A program made the translations under genes and the position numbers. The notes under the pieces were generated by a model, which saw nothing but the letters and a program-made list of their open reading frames with translations, was not told the DNA's origin and did no database searches. A stretch of 6,588 bases of DNA from an uncultured Eubacteriales bacterium. GTDB lineage: Bacteria; Bacillota; Clostridia; Christensenellales; CAG-138. Position 1 is the stretch's first letter; every line of letters begins with the position of its first letter. Shown here one piece after another: positions 6,469 through 6,588 of the stretch. Where the stretch lies: contig URSN01000105.1 of NCBI GenBank assembly GCA_900550525.1, positions 1-6,588 of the forward strand. The letters run 5' to 3'.

Positions 6469-6588
6469 GAGGGCGGGCTGCCGGGGCGCGAAAGCCGGGC
6501 GGATCGGGGCGTGTAGGTTTGTCAAACATATTGGACAGTGAGAGGAAAGAGGGAAGCGGCAAGTTTTTCTCTGGGAGAGAGCCAGGAA
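6469..6588. other. Intergenic region with no gene seen; G+C drops after about 6512
   Basis: No ORF with a plausible start, Shine-Dalgarno and family resemblance is found after the operon terminator. From about 6512 the sequence becomes clearly less G+C-rich, which in this window otherwise happens only in the argC promoter region. It contains the inverted repeat GTTTG-T-CAAAC (6517-6527), a TTGTCA hexamer (6519-6524) that resembles a -35 but has no matching -10 at standard spacing, and a small stem TCTCT-GGG-AGAGA (6568-6580). It probably begins the upstream region of the next gene beyond the window. No specific regulator can be named. Confidence 0.4.

Overview
The window is a compact arginine (ornithine/citrulline) biosynthesis operon on the + strand, in the order argC-argJ-argB-azlC-azlD-argD-argF. 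A factor-independent terminator from the preceding transcription unit lies upstream (about 12-47) and an operon terminator lies downstream (6437-6468). The coding DNA is very G+C-rich, with strong G/C preference at third codon positions. Every gene has a clear purine-rich Shine-Dalgarno sequence, the gene order is the classic Bacillota argCJBDF order, and AzlC/AzlD are present. Together these suggest a high-G+C member of the Bacillota, probably a gut or anaerobic Clostridia lineage such as Oscillospiraceae or Christensenellaceae. The organism assignment is inference only.

Layout: 1-50 holds a terminator. 51-206 is an A+T-rich regulatory island with a predicted promoter (133-161) overlapped by an ArgR/AhrC-type inverted repeat (134-147), a second related palindrome (71-83), and a short 5' leader hairpin (175-192). 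207-6358 is a nearly gapless seven-gene operon; intergenic gaps are at most 20 nt, with two 4-nt ATGA stop/start overlaps (azlC/azlD and argD/argF). 6359-6588 is non-coding: a very stable G+C hairpin, the operon terminator, and then a lower-G+C stretch that is probably the upstream region of the next gene.

How the genes work together: ArgJ makes N-acetylglutamate by transferring the acetyl group from N-acetylornithine. ArgB phosphorylates it, ArgC (the short, type 2 form) reduces the acyl phosphate to the semialdehyde, and ArgD transaminates that to N-acetylornithine. ArgJ then releases ornithine, and ArgF carbamoylates ornithine to citrulline. argG, argH, carAB and argR are not in the window. 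ArgB has the N-terminal helix and C-terminal signature of arginine-inhibited kinases, so the pathway is probably controlled both by feedback on ArgB and by ArgR-type repression at the promoter.

The one non-canonical element is azlCD, a two-component amino acid exporter of the branched-chain amino acid (AzlCD/BrnFE) family, embedded between argB and argD. Its position predicts co-expression with arginine synthesis and raises the possibility of an arginine-pathway-linked substrate. I see no CRISPR array, mobile element, tRNA, rRNA or otherwise undescribed multi-gene system here.
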